A DNA stretch of 64,000 nucleotides from JADCRZ01 sp031399065 (GCA_031399065.1 JANNOM010000050.1:97446-161445); one strand, 5' to 3'. Shown: positions 27,321 through 37,438, counted from the stretch's first letter. Translations and numbers: made by a program. Notes: generated by a model from the sequence alone, not told the origin.

Positions 27321-29738
27321 TTATTGCGATAACAATTTATAAGTATTCACTTTTTTATCGCTGCTAACTTTTATAATATATATTCCTTTCTTCAACAGAT
27401 TTCCTACGTCAATTCTTGCTCTTGAAACAGCCTTCAATGTCCGCATCAAAACCAATTTTCCTTCCATGTCGAATACATCTATTCTGGTATTCCGGACCTG
27501 GGTTCCAAAGTCAATGGTCAACTCACTGTTTCGTATCAATGGGTTGGGATAAATGCCCGGTTTCGTATTGGATGGCAGCACCGAAAGATCCGGAACAACA
27601 CCAGCTATGCGGTTCTGCACCCCATTAACCTGAAAATTAGAGAGTGCAATACAGCCAACTTCCGTTTTGATACAGCGATTGGCCAGGGAAGTAACATTGT
27701 TACGGAAAGCGTATTGGATTCCGATGGTTTGCTCCGACCCGCCATTGGCCTGCACATATACATCATACTTATCCGTAGTAGTATTCATAACCAGGCGGAA
27801 ACGGTAAATGGTATTAGCACTATAGGGTACGCTGTTTGTCGCAGCATAAGCAGCCCCATTACGGGCATCAATCCTGTTGTTTAAATTAAAACGCACTATG
27901 GCGGCCATCGTTGTATAGGCAGTTGTGGTTCCGCCGTTAATACTTACTACCCCGTCCATTGAAGCAGCACCAGGAACAGCATCGAATTCTACGGTGAACG
28001 TACCTGATGCAGCCGTAAATGCTGTATTAGTATAGTCCAGTGGTCCCCCTGAACACGTTGCTGCTGTTCCAATGGTAAAATTGCTTACCGCCAGGCCACA
28101 ACTTAATGTCTGAACGGCTCTGTTATTAAGTTGCGTTACCGATGCCTGTTCGCTGCGGAAGGAATAATTAGTTCCAATGGTAATCTGAGAGCCGCCGGCC
28201 GGAGTAACATAAATATCATATCTACGGGTGGCTACATTTACAATCATTTTTGCCCGATAAGAAGTGCCGGGGGTATAAGCAACTGCATTGGCCGCAGTAT
28301 AAGAACCACCGTTACGTGCTTTAATAAAGCCATCCGAAAAAAATTGCAAGGCACACGCCAGAGAGGTATAGGCAGTAGTTGCACCGTTAGTTAAACCAAC
28401 CACTCCATCCATACCGGCACCGGAAGGTACCACGTCAAATTCAGCCGTAAATGTGTCGGTCTGGTTTGCGAAAGAAACGTTGGTCCATGGTACCGGGCTA
28501 CCGCAACCCGCCAGTGTGGTAACGTTTAGTGCCGTGCTGGCAGCCGATACATTACCTGCGGCGTCCTTTGCCTTTACCGTCATTGCGTACAGCGTACCCG
28601 CACTCAATCCCGTAATAACAGCTGAAGTACCCGTAACAGATGTTTTAAACGTGCCGTTTTGGAATACATCGTACCCCGTAACGCCTACCACATCGGTGGA
28701 TGCCGTCCATGATAGATTAAAGCCAGACGAAGTGATATTACCGGAGCCGAGATTCGTCGGCGAAGTAGGTGCCTGTGTATCCGGATTGACTGCCCCGCGT
28801 CTTGGTTTCATGGCATTATAAGTTGTTGATCCTTCAGAAATTTTCACTTCATCGTAATATGCAACGGCCGTATACGCATCATTAGCTACATTGTTGTTCC
28901 AGTCGAACGCATAAATTCCCTCTTTAAAATAGCTATAGCTCATATTCCTGTAACCAACTCTTTTATTGATTTCATTTACCACTTTAACCCCGTTTTTCCA
29001 TACTTCTATGGCCCCGTTGTTAGAGGTACTGTTAGACCATACAATTCGCATTACATAATCCGTCCATTCGCCTAACTCAATTGAAATGGGAATACTTTTT
29101 CTTTCAGTAGAGTCATTCACATTCCAGCGGTATGTCAATTTGAAAAACCCGGTATTGGGCAAAGCTGGATCTACCGATCTGTAAAAAGCTACTGGTGGAT
29201 TTTCGGAATTTCCATCAAGGTCAATACCATCAGGCGCATGAAGTTGAATATAAATTTCCCTTCCTCCGCCGTTTCCGGCATCTTTCGGATTACTGAATGC
29301 ATTATCCCCCCCGTCCCATTTATTGGAGCCGGTACCTGGATTAGGTATATAAATGCTCCAGGAATACCAGATTTCAGTAGGCGAATTATTGTTTGAATTA
29401 CATGCCTGATTTTGAAATTTTAATTCAGACCTGTTGCCGCTTGTGCTTGCATAGTTGCCATCAGTTTGCCGGGTTTCGAAACGGATAACACCATTACCTG
29501 GCCTTCCTGCAACTGCCAAAGGGGTGGTGGTTAATCCGCAGCGTCCCGGAAAAAACTGATTCTGATTGATGACTAACGGCCCCACACTATTTGTTACATT
29601 AGTATTTCCAGTACCCCCTGAACTTACAGGATCATAATCTGCAAAAAATACCTGCTGAGCTATAGCCTGCTGACTACAGCAAATACTAACTAAAATTCCG
29701 ATGGTAAAATAAACTTTTAACTTTGTTATGGCTTCCAT
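27321..29738 (-). CDS. Secreted polysaccharide-lyase-like protein with two modules and T9SS tail
   Basis: I place the start at 29738 (MEAITKLKVYFTIGILV, signal to AIAQ); an upstream ATG at 29780 (MQRLLPFF) is possible. The 805-residue protein has a jelly-roll catalytic-like domain at about 25-310 (VFFADYDPVSSGG, YASTSGNRSELKFQ, GEWTDYVMRIVWSNS, EVWKNGVKVVNEIN, YFKEGIYAFDWNNN). This matches heparin-lyase-like secreted polysaccharide lyases better than its neighbour does. Fibronectin III (318-405), module A (410-550), module B (559-705) and a T9SS tail from about 726 follow. It shares the palindrome-bearing region at 29859 with the divergent sensor-like gene. Confidence 0.78.
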   Translation of the reverse strand: MEAITKLKVYFTIGILVSICCSQQAIAQQVFFADYDPVSSGGTGNTNVTNSVGPLVINQNQFFPGRCGLTTTPLAVAGRPGNGVIRFETRQTDGNYASTSGNRSELKFQNQACNSNNNSPTEIWYSWSIYIPNPGTGSNKWDGGDNAFSNPKDAGNGGGREIYIQLHAPDGIDLDGNSENPPVAFYRSVDPALPNTGFFKLTYRWNVNDSTERKSIPISIELGEWTDYVMRIVWSNSTSNNGAIEVWKNGVKVVNEINKRVGYRNMSYSYFKEGIYAFDWNNNVANDAYTAVAYYDEVKISEGSTTYNAMKPRRGAVNPDTQAPTSPTNLGSGNITSSGFNLSWTASTDVVGVTGYDVFQNGTFKTSVTGTSAVITGLSAGTLYAMTVKAKDAAGNVSAASTALNVTTLAGCGSPVPWTNVSFANQTDTFTAEFDVVPSGAGMDGVVGLTNGATTAYTSLACALQFFSDGFIKARNGGSYTAANAVAYTPGTSYRAKMIVNVATRRYDIYVTPAGGSQITIGTNYSFRSEQASVTQLNNRAVQTLSCGLAVSNFTIGTAATCSGGPLDYTNTAFTAASGTFTVEFDAVPGAASMDGVVSINGGTTTAYTTMAAIVRFNLNNRIDARNGAAYAATNSVPYSANTIYRFRLVMNTTTDKYDVYVQANGGSEQTIGIQYAFRNNVTSLANRCIKTEVGCIALSNFQVNGVQNRIAGVVPDLSVLPSNTKPGIYPNPLIRNSELTIDFGTQVRNTRIDVFDMEGKLVLMRTLKAVSRARIDVGNLLKKGIYIIKVSSDKKVNTYKLLSQ

Positions 29739-29836
29739 TACTGATGGGCAGTTGATAAAAAATGGTAATAATCGTTGCATGGCTGAAATCGTTTTTGTCG
29801 TTGATTGAATGTATATTATAATCATACAGAAATAAC

Positions 29837-29844
29837 TAAATTTG
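29837..29844 (+). promoter_or_regulatory. Candidate -7 box for the sensor-like gene
   Basis: TAAATTTG fits TAnnTTTG and lies 67 bases before the start at 29912. No -33 element at normal spacing was seen. Confidence 0.3.
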
Positions 29845-29858
29845 GCTATCCAAAAGAT

Positions 29859-29873
29859 GTTCAAAATTTGAAC
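29859..29873. promoter_or_regulatory. Perfect palindrome in the lyase/sensor divergent region
   Basis: GTTCAAA-A-TTTGAAC is a perfect 7-bp inverted repeat around a single base. It lies 38 bases before the sensor-like gene and 120 bases from the lyase start, so it may be an operator for one or both. Confidence 0.4.
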
Positions 29874-29911
29874 AACAATTAAATAACTGATTATTAAGCG
29901 ATTGCATAAAA

Positions 29912-31168
29912 ATGTCTGACAACCTTCAACTTGAAAAATGCCTGCAACTGATCGTTGATAAAATGAGGTGGGGGCCTTCCTCCACATGGAAGCACCGGCA
30001 GTTTGTTGAATTGAGTTCGTTAATCCAGGAAAGAAGCGGAGTGCTGATTAGTTTGTCCTCACTAAAGCGTTTATTCGGCAAAGTGTCTTATAACCACCAG
30101 CCTCAATACGAAACCCGGAATGCTTTAGTCATCTTCCTCGGTTATGAAAGCTGGGACGATTTTACCGCTAAAAACAGTATCTCATTTACAGAACCTATTA
30201 AAGAAAAAACAATATCCGTATTTACATCTACCTGGAAAATTTTTGTTCTCGGTATTGTTGCGGTATTCTTAATAATCCCTTTATTTTATTTAATCAAAAA
30301 GAAAAAAGAAAATACTTTAATTAGTAAAGTGCGGTTTTCGGGCACCTATATAAAGAGCAACTATCCGTCCGCAGTGGTTTTTAATTATAATATTCAAGAT
30401 TTAAGCGATTCAATTGTTATTAATTACGATGATGATTTTACAGATACCCCCCGGGAAGTACTGGATCCAAAAAAGCATACCATCACACATAGGTACATAT
30501 TACCGGACCTGTATCAAGTATCGCTCATTCATAAAGGCAGAACCATACGCACATTAAGCGTTAATCTGGAAACCCAATCCTGGCAGGCATTTCTGGCGTA
30601 TAACAATATGACGAAGTTCTATTATATCGAGACACAAAAAGAAACGGGCAGACTGGAAGTAAATCCAGAGGAAGTGTATAAGACCGGCTTGTTTAGAAAA
30701 GATGAAGCAGTTGTGGTAAAATACCGGTTAGTTAATGACTTAGGAATAAATGGAGATCAATGCAGATTGAAATTTAGAGTCGCTGATTTAAATAAGATAA
30801 AATCGCTGGACTGTTTTTTTGCATCCTTTGTGATTCACGGCGATTCAGGAAAAATAAACATCACTTTCGCACAGAAAGATTGCCTTAATAAAGCGTACAT
30901 AAAATTTGGTGAACAAATTTTTGATGGAAAGGTAAGTGACCTTTCTGCTCTCAGCACTGATTTTTCCACTTGGCAGGATATTGAACTTAAAGTTAAAGAC
31001 AATAAGTTATCTATTTTCATCAATAATCAAAGCCGCCTTAACTTACAGTTTCCAATAAGAATGGGTAAAATAAAGGTAATCCTTTTCGACACACCACTAT
31101 CGGGTGCAATGGATTGTATAGAACTTTCAGATATTAATACCGGTAAGTGCTACTACAACGCGTTTTAA
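29912..31168 (+). CDS. Membrane-anchored sensor-like protein, cytoplasmic HTH-like N-terminus and periplasmic beta domain
   Basis: A 418-residue protein. Residues 1-95 include SLSSLKRLFGKVSYNHQPQY and LVIFLGYESWDDFTAK, a helical domain found at the N-terminus of many uncharacterised Bacteroidota proteins and perhaps DNA-binding. A single membrane helix lies near 108-130 (IFVLGIVAVFLIIPLFYLIK). The rest is periplasmic and beta-rich, ending in a LamG-like segment (STWQDIELKVKDNKLSIFIN). The layout suggests that the outer part senses a sugar or protein and the inner part acts on DNA or a partner. Divergent to the lyase genes and convergent with susD. No exact family name. Confidence 0.55.
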   Translation: MSDNLQLEKCLQLIVDKMRWGPSSTWKHRQFVELSSLIQERSGVLISLSSLKRLFGKVSYNHQPQYETRNALVIFLGYESWDDFTAKNSISFTEPIKEKTISVFTSTWKIFVLGIVAVFLIIPLFYLIKKKKENTLISKVRFSGTYIKSNYPSAVVFNYNIQDLSDSIVINYDDDFTDTPREVLDPKKHTITHRYILPDLYQVSLIHKGRTIRTLSVNLETQSWQAFLAYNNMTKFYYIETQKETGRLEVNPEEVYKTGLFRKDEAVVVKYRLVNDLGINGDQCRLKFRVADLNKIKSLDCFFASFVIHGDSGKINITFAQKDCLNKAYIKFGEQIFDGKVSDLSALSTDFSTWQDIELKVKDNKLSIFINNQSRLNLQFPIRMGKIKVILFDTPLSGAMDCIELSDINTGKCYYNAF

Positions 31169-31320
31169 TCCACTATTCTAAACCGAAATGCGATAATATA
31201 TTTATTTTTTCGAGATCGATCTATATTATTAATAAACCGACCGGTATCCGATATTACATTTGGCTTTCCTCATGTAATACGGCATACCGGCCGGAGTGTG
31301 AACGAACAGGTATATTATTC

Positions 31321-32838
31321 TTAATACCCGCTATTTTGAGGTCTCAGATTGGGATTGATTTCTATTTCCGTTTGCGGTATGGGCATTAAATAATCACGGT
31401 CAGCTCTAAAGTTGGGTTGGGGTTCTAAAGAATTAGGCCCCTTAAATACCACATCTCCCAGCTTTCTTCTTTTGATATCGTACCAGCGCTTGAACTCAAA
31501 AGATAATTCCAGTCGTCTTTCCTCCATGATCGTATCAATAAACTGCTGTTTACTTAACCCGGTCAGTGTTAGATTAGCGGGAAAACCGGTAGGGTTACCC
31601 GGCCAGTTTCTTGCTCTCAGTCTGATCAGGTTAATATAATCCACGGCTTCCTGTGTAGGACCATTTACTTCCGCGGACGCTTCGGCTGCTATAAGAAGTA
31701 CTTCTGCATAACGCATGTCATGATAATTATAGTCGGAATACCTGCCGTCGGAATTGGCGTTGCCCGGGAATCTCCGCCATTTGGCTATATGCGGTCTTTT
31801 TTCATTAGGATATGCGGTATAACCGATTTTAACGCCCGCTGCATTTAATGTGCTGTCTTCAAAACTTACCAGCCTCCTGTAATCCCTGGCATCCCATGTA
31901 GTAAAAACACGCAGAGAGGGAACACAAACACCAAAACCGTTTTGAGGTGTATTGCGAATACCTACCATGGAAGCTACCAGGTCGTCGTTCTGGTTGCCTA
32001 CCGATAGTTTACCCACAAAGTCGACAGCAAAAATAGTCTCTATCAGGTTGTCGGCCAGTTCGGCCCGGAACAGGTTCTGATAATTAAGTTCGAGGTCATA
32101 TTTGTAAGTCGTTTTCCTATCTATTACCCATTTCGCTTCAGTATATGCTTTGGCATAATCTCCTGTCGTTAAATATAAGGACGCAAGGTAAGCCGCAGCA
32201 GTGGCCTTAGTGGGCCGGGTACGTACATCGGAGTTATACGTATCAGGGAGCCATTGTTTGGCATACTCCAGGTCTTTAATAATGGCCACATATACCTCGG
32301 CTTCCTTCTTTTTACCGACACTTTTTATTAGCTCGGGATCGGATACAAAGAAGTCGATATAAGGTATATCGCCGAAGTTTCTTACCAGATGATAATAACT
32401 CAACGCCCGCACGAATTTCGCTTCGGCAATCAGCGGGTTGATTTCATTTTCCGGTAAACCCAATGTACCTGCACCGGCTTCAGCGGAATTGACTGCCGAT
32501 ATAACCTGGTACCAGGAAGGCCAGAACAATCGCACCATACCGTTACTGGCATCCATATTAAAATCGTTTACCTGTATTCTTTCCGACGTGGTACCCCTGT
32601 TGCCAATGTCCACCATATCGCTGCGCAGCATCAGGGCACATACAAACTGCCTTCCGAATAAGGGCTCTGAAGCCAGCAAACCGTAAGCACCGAATACAGC
32701 GGATTCTACATCCTTTTTTGTTTTAAAAAACCCTTCCGGGGCAAGCAGGCCTACCGGCTCTTCTTCCAGCATTTTGGTACACCTGGTACCCAGCATGGCA
32801 ATTGATAAAATAATTATTGGCAGTAATATCTTTTTCAT
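31321..32838 (-). CDS. SusD/RagB-family nutrient-binding lipoprotein
   Basis: The 505-residue protein has a lipoprotein leader (LPIIILSIAMLGTRCTK), SusD N-terminal text (LLAPEGFFKTKKDVESAVFG) and the typical RagB middle (EINPLIAEAKFVRALSYYHL, FGDIPYIDF). It closes with DIKRRKLGDVVFKGPN and DYLMPIPQTEIEINPNLRPQ. SusD caps the SusC channel on the cell surface and binds glycan chains. It directly follows susC (17 bases) and completes the sigma-FecR-SusC-SusD module. Confidence 0.93.
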   Translation of the reverse strand: MKKILLPIIILSIAMLGTRCTKMLEEEPVGLLAPEGFFKTKKDVESAVFGAYGLLASEPLFGRQFVCALMLRSDMVDIGNRGTTSERIQVNDFNMDASNGMVRLFWPSWYQVISAVNSAEAGAGTLGLPENEINPLIAEAKFVRALSYYHLVRNFGDIPYIDFFVSDPELIKSVGKKKEAEVYVAIIKDLEYAKQWLPDTYNSDVRTRPTKATAAAYLASLYLTTGDYAKAYTEAKWVIDRKTTYKYDLELNYQNLFRAELADNLIETIFAVDFVGKLSVGNQNDDLVASMVGIRNTPQNGFGVCVPSLRVFTTWDARDYRRLVSFEDSTLNAAGVKIGYTAYPNEKRPHIAKWRRFPGNANSDGRYSDYNYHDMRYAEVLLIAAEASAEVNGPTQEAVDYINLIRLRARNWPGNPTGFPANLTLTGLSKQQFIDTIMEERRLELSFEFKRWYDIKRRKLGDVVFKGPNSLEPQPNFRADRDYLMPIPQTEIEINPNLRPQNSGY

Positions 32839-32855
32839 TGTAAGTCAGTTGAAAT

Positions 32856-35800
32856 TTAAAATCCAATATTGATACCTGCGGTTAATGACTTCGCATTCGG
32901 ATAGCTGGCATAGTCAACTCCCGCATTCAGGTTAGAATTACGATAATTTACTTCCGGATCGTAACCCCTGTAATCTGTGACGGTGAATAGATTCTGCGTA
33001 CTCAGGTACACCCGCAGCCTTTGCAGGTTCCATTTACTGATCAACTGCTTTGGCAGGTTGTAACCAAGGGAAATATTTTTAACCCTTGTATAACTTCCGT
33101 CGAATATCCAGCGGGAAGATACCCGTTGCGGCCTTCCGGTAAATGCTTTGGGAATATTGGTGGCTGTGTTGGTGGGTGTCCACCTGCTCAAAGCTTCGGT
33201 AGTAGCGTTGTTGATCCCTGAAAGTGTTTCCAGTTCAAGCAGCGTATAACTCAACATATCATTACCCTGAGAACCCTGTATGAAAATATTCAAATCGAAA
33301 TTTTTGTAATTAAATTCATTGTTGAATCCAAAAATAAAATCAGGGTTCGGGTTGCCGATGATGGTGCGGTCATCGCTATTCAATACGCCATCGGGTTGCA
33401 GTAATGCGTTTCCACCAGCATCTTTCTTACCGCTGATATCACGGAATTTTTCACCACCAACAGCTTGTTCAAACCCCGCACCCGGAATAAACGTTTCACC
33501 GCTTTGATAAACACCGTCGTATATCCATCCGAAGAAACTGCCTACCGGCTGACCGACTCTTAATACCTGGGCACTGCTTCCTATACCCACCATGTGACCC
33601 GGAGCGGTTGCATAAATAATATCATTGCCGTTGGGTAATTCCAGCACCTTGTTCCGGTTGAATGAAATATTAAAGTCCGTATTCCATTGAAACGCTCCCG
33701 TTAGGTTCCTGGTTCCAAGAGATAGTTCCAGGCCACGGTTTTCAATTTTTCCTATATTTTTAAGCTGTGTACTGTAACCGGAATACTGCGGTAATTGTAC
33801 ATTGAATAATAAATCGGATGTGATGGATTTATAATAATCAGCAGTAAATGTTATCCTGTTCTTAAAAAGAGCAATATCCACCCCGAAGTTTTGCTGTGCA
33901 GTCGTTTCCCATTTCAGCTCCTCGTTTGCAATGGTGGTGGGCCTCACGGAATTCACCGGTGTGCCATTTACAAAAGTATACACCGATGAAAAGCGCGCCA
34001 GGGTCTGATACGGTGTGATGGCCTGGTTGCCGGTATAGCCATAACTAAGTCTCCATTTAAAACTACTGATAGCCGGTATCTTCTGCATGAATTTTTCCTC
34101 ATGCATATTCCACGCTAAAGCCGCTGAAGGGAAAAAAGCCCACTTGTTGTTTTTGCTGAAGTTAGAAGATCCATCGTAACGGGCATTTACAGTCAATAAA
34201 TACCGGTCGGAAAAATTATAGTTCAATCTTCCATAATAAGACGCCAGTTGCGATTCTGTTAGTAAAGAATTCCCAGGTAATGTAACCGATCCCCCGGCTA
34301 TATTCCAGAAGGAAACGGAGTTCGATAAAAAGGATTGGCTCCTGGCTCCATAATCCTCATTAACGAACTTCTGGTAAGAAAACCCACCCAGCACCGTTAG
34401 TTTATGACGTTGGGCAAACGTATTGGTGTAGGTTAAAAAGTTTTCATTGATATAACTTTTCCGTACTTCCTGGTCGAGACGGGCATCTCCACCTACGTTT
34501 CTTCCACCATTCAGCGTAGTAGGAATAAATTCTCCGGTACGTTGATTATTGTTGAAAGAGCCATAAGTAGTTTTAAACATCAGGTTTTTTAAGACTTTAA
34601 AATCTGCATAAAAGTTATACTGGTACAAACTTCCTGCTGTCTCGTTCTGAAACTCGTTGGCAACCGCCACCGGGTTATCGTGCGGATCACCAACTACGGC
34701 CAGCGCGTAAGAGCCATCCGCTCTTCGTACCGCTTGGTCGGGGCCAAACTTGAATGCACTCGCAACTACACCGGTGCTATTGGACCCGCCGGTATTTTCC
34801 TGGGTTCTTACTCCCTCCGTTTTAGAAGACCGGGTAAACAGGTTTAAGCCGACGTTAAGCCAGTCCGTGGCTTTGAAATCGATATTGCTGGTCACTGAAA
34901 AACGCTTGAAAGCGGAATTGGTGATTACACCGTCCTGGTCGAATAATGCCGCAGATACATAATAGCGTACGGCATCCGTACCACCTGAAAGGGAAAGTTG
35001 CGTATTGAGTATGGACCCGCGTTGAAAAATCAGATCCTGCCAATTGGTATTCTCTGTACCAGCCACATATGCAGGGTTTATTTCCTTGATAAAGTCTGTA
35101 AACTGAGAGGCATTCAGCAAGGGAAGCCTGTTAATTTCTTCCTGCGTGGAGTAGGAGGAATTGATCTCAATTTTTGCTTTGCCCGCCTTACCGCGTTTAG
35201 TGGTAATGAGTATTACTCCGTTGGCTCCCCTCGACCCATAGATCGCGGTGGCAGAAGCATCTTTCAGGATTTCCATCGACTCGATATCTTCCGGCGGGGG
35301 CAGGATGGCACCTGCAAATCCGTCCACCACAAAAATAGGATCGCTGCTGGCATTGATGGACGTTCCTCCGCGTATTCTTATTTTAAAGCTACCTCCCGGA
35401 TCACCGTTATTGGCTTGTACCAGAACGCCCGGGGTACGGCCCTGCAACGCCTGCACCACACTGGAAGCGGGATATGCCGTTAGTTCTTTGCTTTTAACAG
35501 AAGCGATAGAACCAGTCAGATCGCTCTTTCTTACACCTCCATAACCGATCACTACCACATCATCCAGTGTCCTCAGATCGGCTTTTAATACTACACTTAC
35601 ATTTTCCTGGTTGGCAACTGTTATTTCCGTTTCAGCATAATTGAGACTGGATATAACTAATACCGATCGTTCGGATTGTACCTTTAAAGTAAACCTGCCC
35701 TGGGCATCCGATACCACCCCATTCGTTGTTCCTTTTTCTTTAACGGAAGCACCCTCTATGGGTTCGCCCGTTTCATTTTTTACACTTCCTGACACTGTGA

Positions 35801-36185
35801 TTACAAGAGGTAATTTTTGCACTTCAGGCAATGCGGTTATCAGCACGCGGTTACCCTTCATCAATTTCCAGGATAACGGTATTCCATCCAGCATTATATC
35901 CATCACCTGGCTGATCGTAGCATCTTTTATATTGATGCTGATAAGCCTGGTGGAAGGAACAATATCGTCACTGTAAAAAAAGCGGTAGGAGCTCTGCTTC
36001 TCTATGCTCTTTATCACCCTAACAAAAGAGACTTCTTTAAATTGGAGAGAAACGGTTTCCTGTGCGTAGTTTTTGGCGGCTACATGCATACTCAGTAAAA
36101 GAAGCAGTGAGAAAATTTTCATGACAAGCAGCGTTTTTCTTCTACAGGAATGGCTTTGGTGCCAGTACTGAACAATTTTTTTCAT
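32856..36185 (-). CDS. SusC/RagA TonB-dependent receptor with STN signalling domain
   Basis: The 1109-residue protein starts with a long leader (SLLLLLSMHVAAKNYAQ). An STN domain follows (about 45-115, VRVIKSIEKQSSYRFFYSDD), the hallmark of receptors that signal through FecR and an ECF sigma factor. Next are a carboxypeptidase-regulatory-like domain (128-215), the DDVVVIGYGG link, a plug (SSVVQALQGRTPGVLVQANN) and a barrel ending SLTAGINIGF. It transports glycan oligomers with its SusD partner and senses them for transcription control. Confidence 0.94.
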   Translation of the reverse strand: MKKIVQYWHQSHSCRRKTLLVMKIFSLLLLLSMHVAAKNYAQETVSLQFKEVSFVRVIKSIEKQSSYRFFYSDDIVPSTRLISINIKDATISQVMDIMLDGIPLSWKLMKGNRVLITALPEVQKLPLVITVSGSVKNETGEPIEGASVKEKGTTNGVVSDAQGRFTLKVQSERSVLVISSLNYAETEITVANQENVSVVLKADLRTLDDVVVIGYGGVRKSDLTGSIASVKSKELTAYPASSVVQALQGRTPGVLVQANNGDPGGSFKIRIRGGTSINASSDPIFVVDGFAGAILPPPEDIESMEILKDASATAIYGSRGANGVILITTKRGKAGKAKIEINSSYSTQEEINRLPLLNASQFTDFIKEINPAYVAGTENTNWQDLIFQRGSILNTQLSLSGGTDAVRYYVSAALFDQDGVITNSAFKRFSVTSNIDFKATDWLNVGLNLFTRSSKTEGVRTQENTGGSNSTGVVASAFKFGPDQAVRRADGSYALAVVGDPHDNPVAVANEFQNETAGSLYQYNFYADFKVLKNLMFKTTYGSFNNNQRTGEFIPTTLNGGRNVGGDARLDQEVRKSYINENFLTYTNTFAQRHKLTVLGGFSYQKFVNEDYGARSQSFLSNSVSFWNIAGGSVTLPGNSLLTESQLASYYGRLNYNFSDRYLLTVNARYDGSSNFSKNNKWAFFPSAALAWNMHEEKFMQKIPAISSFKWRLSYGYTGNQAITPYQTLARFSSVYTFVNGTPVNSVRPTTIANEELKWETTAQQNFGVDIALFKNRITFTADYYKSITSDLLFNVQLPQYSGYSTQLKNIGKIENRGLELSLGTRNLTGAFQWNTDFNISFNRNKVLELPNGNDIIYATAPGHMVGIGSSAQVLRVGQPVGSFFGWIYDGVYQSGETFIPGAGFEQAVGGEKFRDISGKKDAGGNALLQPDGVLNSDDRTIIGNPNPDFIFGFNNEFNYKNFDLNIFIQGSQGNDMLSYTLLELETLSGINNATTEALSRWTPTNTATNIPKAFTGRPQRVSSRWIFDGSYTRVKNISLGYNLPKQLISKWNLQRLRVYLSTQNLFTVTDYRGYDPEVNYRNSNLNAGVDYASYPNAKSLTAGINIGF

Positions 36186-36250
36186 ACCTTAGTTTTGATT
36201 TTTACTAAAAATCCTTCCGGACGCATTTATCCGGACGGAATGGCTTTTTT

Positions 36251-36281
36251 AAAAGGGGGATGTTGACCGCATCCCTCTTTT
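36251..36281 (-). promoter_or_regulatory. Hairpin in the fecR-susC intergenic region
   Basis: AAAAGGGGGATG and CATCCCTCTTTT form a 12-bp stem with one wobble or mismatch around a 7-base loop. The gene order on the reverse strand is fecR then susC, so this hairpin may attenuate readthrough or protect the 5' end of the susC message. Confidence 0.4.
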
Positions 36282-36305
36282 ATTTGATCGTTAGATACTT
36301 ACATT

Positions 36306-37385
36306 TTATTCGATAATTACATGTTTATTGGTTATTGAATACTTTATTTTTCTGGATTGTTTTAATATTTCAAGTATCTCGTCCAGTTCTTCAGTGCCAA
36401 ATACGCCGGTATACCGGTATTGCCTGGTGGTAGCAGAATTAAAATGGACCGTAACGGCAAATTTCCGTTCCAGTTCCTCTGCTATTTTTTCAAGTGGTAA
36501 ATTGATAAAAACCATTTTATCTTTCATCCAGCTGGTCTCCGCAACCAAACTATCTACCATCGTATAAGTAACAGAAGTAAGCACTGGTTTATCTATTACA
36601 TTTTTGCGGATGATACTATCACGATCGGGACGGTCGTTACGGATGATCAGTTTTTCAAGAGGTTTAAGTATAATCTTTTCATCGGGCCGGTCGATAAGCG
36701 TCACTTCTATTTTACCCCTTATAAGCGAAGTTTCCAGCGATTTATCCTGCGGATAGTTACGGACATTAAAAGCCGTACCCAATACCTTTATCACCGCGTT
36801 ACCCGTATGTATCAGGAAAGGATGCACCGAGTCGTGCACTACGTCGAAATAGGCTTCTCCCGTAAGCGTAACCTCCCTGGTTTTGTCCCCAAATTCTTTT
36901 GTATAAGATATCCGGCTGTCTGCGTTCAGCCACACCTGCGTTCCGTCGGGTAATTTAATATTCGATTTGGATCCCTTCCTGGTGGTCACTTCATTGGACG
37001 CGGAAGAATGCTTCAGGGTTTCCTCCGGGCTTTTTTTAATGATGAATAAAAAACCGATAATAGAAGCAGCTACGGCAATTACGTAGATCATTTTCCGGTA
37101 AATACCCTTGTTTGCTGATTGCGTAAAAGATGATTCGCTGAGTGAAGGTAAATCGGCATCCAGCTTACCGTTCAGTTGCATCTTTACGATATGCGCTGCA
37201 TACGCCTGGTCGGCCAGTTCTTTCGGATATTCAGCACTTGGCTTCATCATCTGGTCGTACAGGAACCTCCATTCCGGGTGTAATCCCAGTTGTTGTTGCA
37301 ATTGCATCAGTTGCTCTTCCGTCGCATCACCCGAGAGTTTAGCGGTAAGCAGTTTGTAGAACTGGTTCTGCGTAAAATTATTCAT
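36306..37385 (-). CDS. FecR-family anti-sigma factor
   Basis: The 359-residue protein has a cytoplasmic N-terminus (FYKLLTAKLSGDATEEQLMQ), one membrane helix (about 96-115, MIYVIAVAASIIGFLFIIKK) and a periplasmic FecR domain (TTRKGSKSNIKLPDGTQVWL, FGDKTREVTLTGEAYFDVVH, VIKVLGTAFNVRNY). The C-terminal DUF4974-type domain is VFINLPLEKIAEELERKFAV. It holds the sigma factor inactive until SusC binds substrate. Its gene lies between sigma and susC, as normal. Confidence 0.93.
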   Translation of the reverse strand: MNNFTQNQFYKLLTAKLSGDATEEQLMQLQQQLGLHPEWRFLYDQMMKPSAEYPKELADQAYAAHIVKMQLNGKLDADLPSLSESSFTQSANKGIYRKMIYVIAVAASIIGFLFIIKKSPEETLKHSSASNEVTTRKGSKSNIKLPDGTQVWLNADSRISYTKEFGDKTREVTLTGEAYFDVVHDSVHPFLIHTGNAVIKVLGTAFNVRNYPQDKSLETSLIRGKIEVTLIDRPDEKIILKPLEKLIIRNDRPDRDSIIRKNVIDKPVLTSVTYTMVDSLVAETSWMKDKMVFINLPLEKIAEELERKFAVTVHFNSATTRQYRYTGVFGTEELDEILEILKQSRKIKYSITNKHVIIE

Positions 37386-37438
37386 ATCATCTATATAAGA
37401 GACATGAAATAACAGCTACCGTGAAGCGGATAGAATAA

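Noticed and set aside
20899..28821. Many forward-strand frames over the three giant enzyme genes (for example 24776-25444)
   Set aside because: They mirror the Thr/Ser/Gly-rich reverse-strand genes and repeat with the repeat; no motifs of their own.
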